A stretch of DNA of 20,065 nt from a virus: IMG/VR virus record IMGVR_UViG_3300048834_000160, positions 1-20,065 of that record; one strand, given 5' to 3'. Position numbers and translations under genes: made by a program. Shown piece after piece: positions 19,849 to 20,065 of this stretch (position 1 is its first letter; each line of letters begins with the position of its first letter). A model generated the notes under the pieces. That model was not told the origin of the DNA. It saw nothing but the letters and a program-made list of their open reading frames with translations, and did not search any database.

Positions 19849-20065
19849 CCAAGCAAGCCTTTTCGGTTTGACTGCTTCTCAAGTTGGCGTTTCACGACAT
19901 CCGACCCGATCACGCCAGCGGGCAGCGTCGAGCCGCCGTACAGCCGCAGGTCCGTCACCTTCGACAGGTCGACGCCAGCGGGCAGCGTCGAGCCGCCGTC
20001 CAGCCGCAGGTCCGTCACCTTCGACAGGTCGACGCCAGCGGGCAGCGTCGAGCCGCCGTACAGCC
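19845..20065 (-). CDS. Leucine-rich-repeat protein, C-terminal end (starts beyond right edge)
   Basis: The open frame enters from the right edge and stops at TGA 19845-19847. It encodes tandem 20-residue units DLSKVTDLRLYGGSTLPAGV, with Y replaced by D in one copy, followed by a basic tail VIGSDVVKRQLEKQSNRKGL then LG. The L..V..L.L....LP pattern is leucine-rich-repeat-like, and each unit should make one strand-turn of a solenoid. Each unit is 60 bp; adjacent copies differ by only one or two bases, so copy number probably varies. Such solenoids usually bind protein or surface ligands. It is not clear whether the gene is phage or accessory cargo; the coupled small ORF after it suggests it belongs to the same operon. 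Confidence 0.7.
   Translation of the reverse strand, partial: LYGGSTLPAGVDLSKVTDLRLDGGSTLPAGVDLSKVTDLRLYGGSTLPAGVIGSDVVKRQLEKQSNRKGLLG
19911..20065. repeat. 60-bp tandem repeat inside the LRR gene
   Basis: Units 19911-19970 and 19971-20030 plus a partial unit 20031-20065 running off the edge. They are identical except for the first base of the 19911 unit and one base at 19940/20000/20060 (a, c, a), which changes Tyr to Asp. Nearly perfect copies indicate recent duplication or gene conversion. Confidence 0.95.

Noticed and set aside
19911-20065. CRISPR array
   Set aside because: The 60-bp units are contiguous with no variable spacers and are in one open frame encoding 20-residue repeats.
19911-20065. 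Diversity-generating retroelement variable region
   Set aside because: Only one variable base between units, no template repeat and no reverse transcriptase in the window.

Overview
The window is the late (structural) half of a temperate tailed phage integrated in a high-GC bacterial chromosome. Every convincing gene lies on the minus strand, so the operon reads from the right edge toward the left. The phage is an HK97-type siphovirus: HNH endonuclease, P27-like small terminase, large terminase, portal, S78-type prohead protease and HK97-fold capsid are followed by connector and tail genes ending after a tape measure protein. The host is not certain. GC content, the Cys-rich tail protein and the coiled-coil flanking gene resemble what I associate with Planctomycetes (Phycisphaerae-like), but this is a low-confidence inference.

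Layout, in transcription order. (1) 20065-19845: C-terminal end of a protein made of 20-residue leucine-rich repeats, cut by the window edge. (2) 19848-18243: small accessory genes: a 30-codon ORF, a zinc-ribbon protein, a lipoprotein with a C-terminal membrane segment (candidate one-piece spanin), a sigma-region-4-like HTH protein and an unknown. (3) 18246-14840: a virion-appendage/tail-fibre cluster, including a 51-aa proline-rich gene at 16394-16549. (4) 14837-12302: HNH, a candidate cos region (14454-14531), TerS and TerL. (5) 12291-8279: portal, small membrane protein, protease and capsid. A perfect 13-bp inverted repeat follows the capsid stop. (6) 8157-5287: head-associated proteins, connector, head closure, gp10-like protein, tail terminator and tail tube. 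(7) 5243-563: tail assembly chaperones joined by a -1 ribosomal frameshift on A AAA AAC, tape measure, then four tail-tip or unknown proteins, one with 15 cysteines.

The prophage ends in the interval 540-390. A terminator (496-539) closes the phage operon, followed by the 3' half of a host tRNA-Ala(GGC) gene from the anticodon loop to the discriminator base (431-390). That half-tRNA is the attachment-site scar. Beyond it lie the tRNA's own terminator (312-346), a host promoter and a host coiled-coil gene starting at 207. No integrase, repressor, endolysin or replication gene is in the window. If this is an intact prophage, those genes and the other att site (a complete tRNA-Ala) should lie beyond the right edge.

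The genes are very tightly packed, with many ATGA or TGATG stop/start overlaps, which implies one long translationally coupled late transcript. Two layout features are unusual. The fibre-like genes sit upstream of the packaging genes instead of after the tail-tip genes, and hairpins without U-tracts occur at selected gene borders (after the capsid gene and after the zinc-ribbon gene). The intergenic stretches not described separately hold nothing I can interpret.
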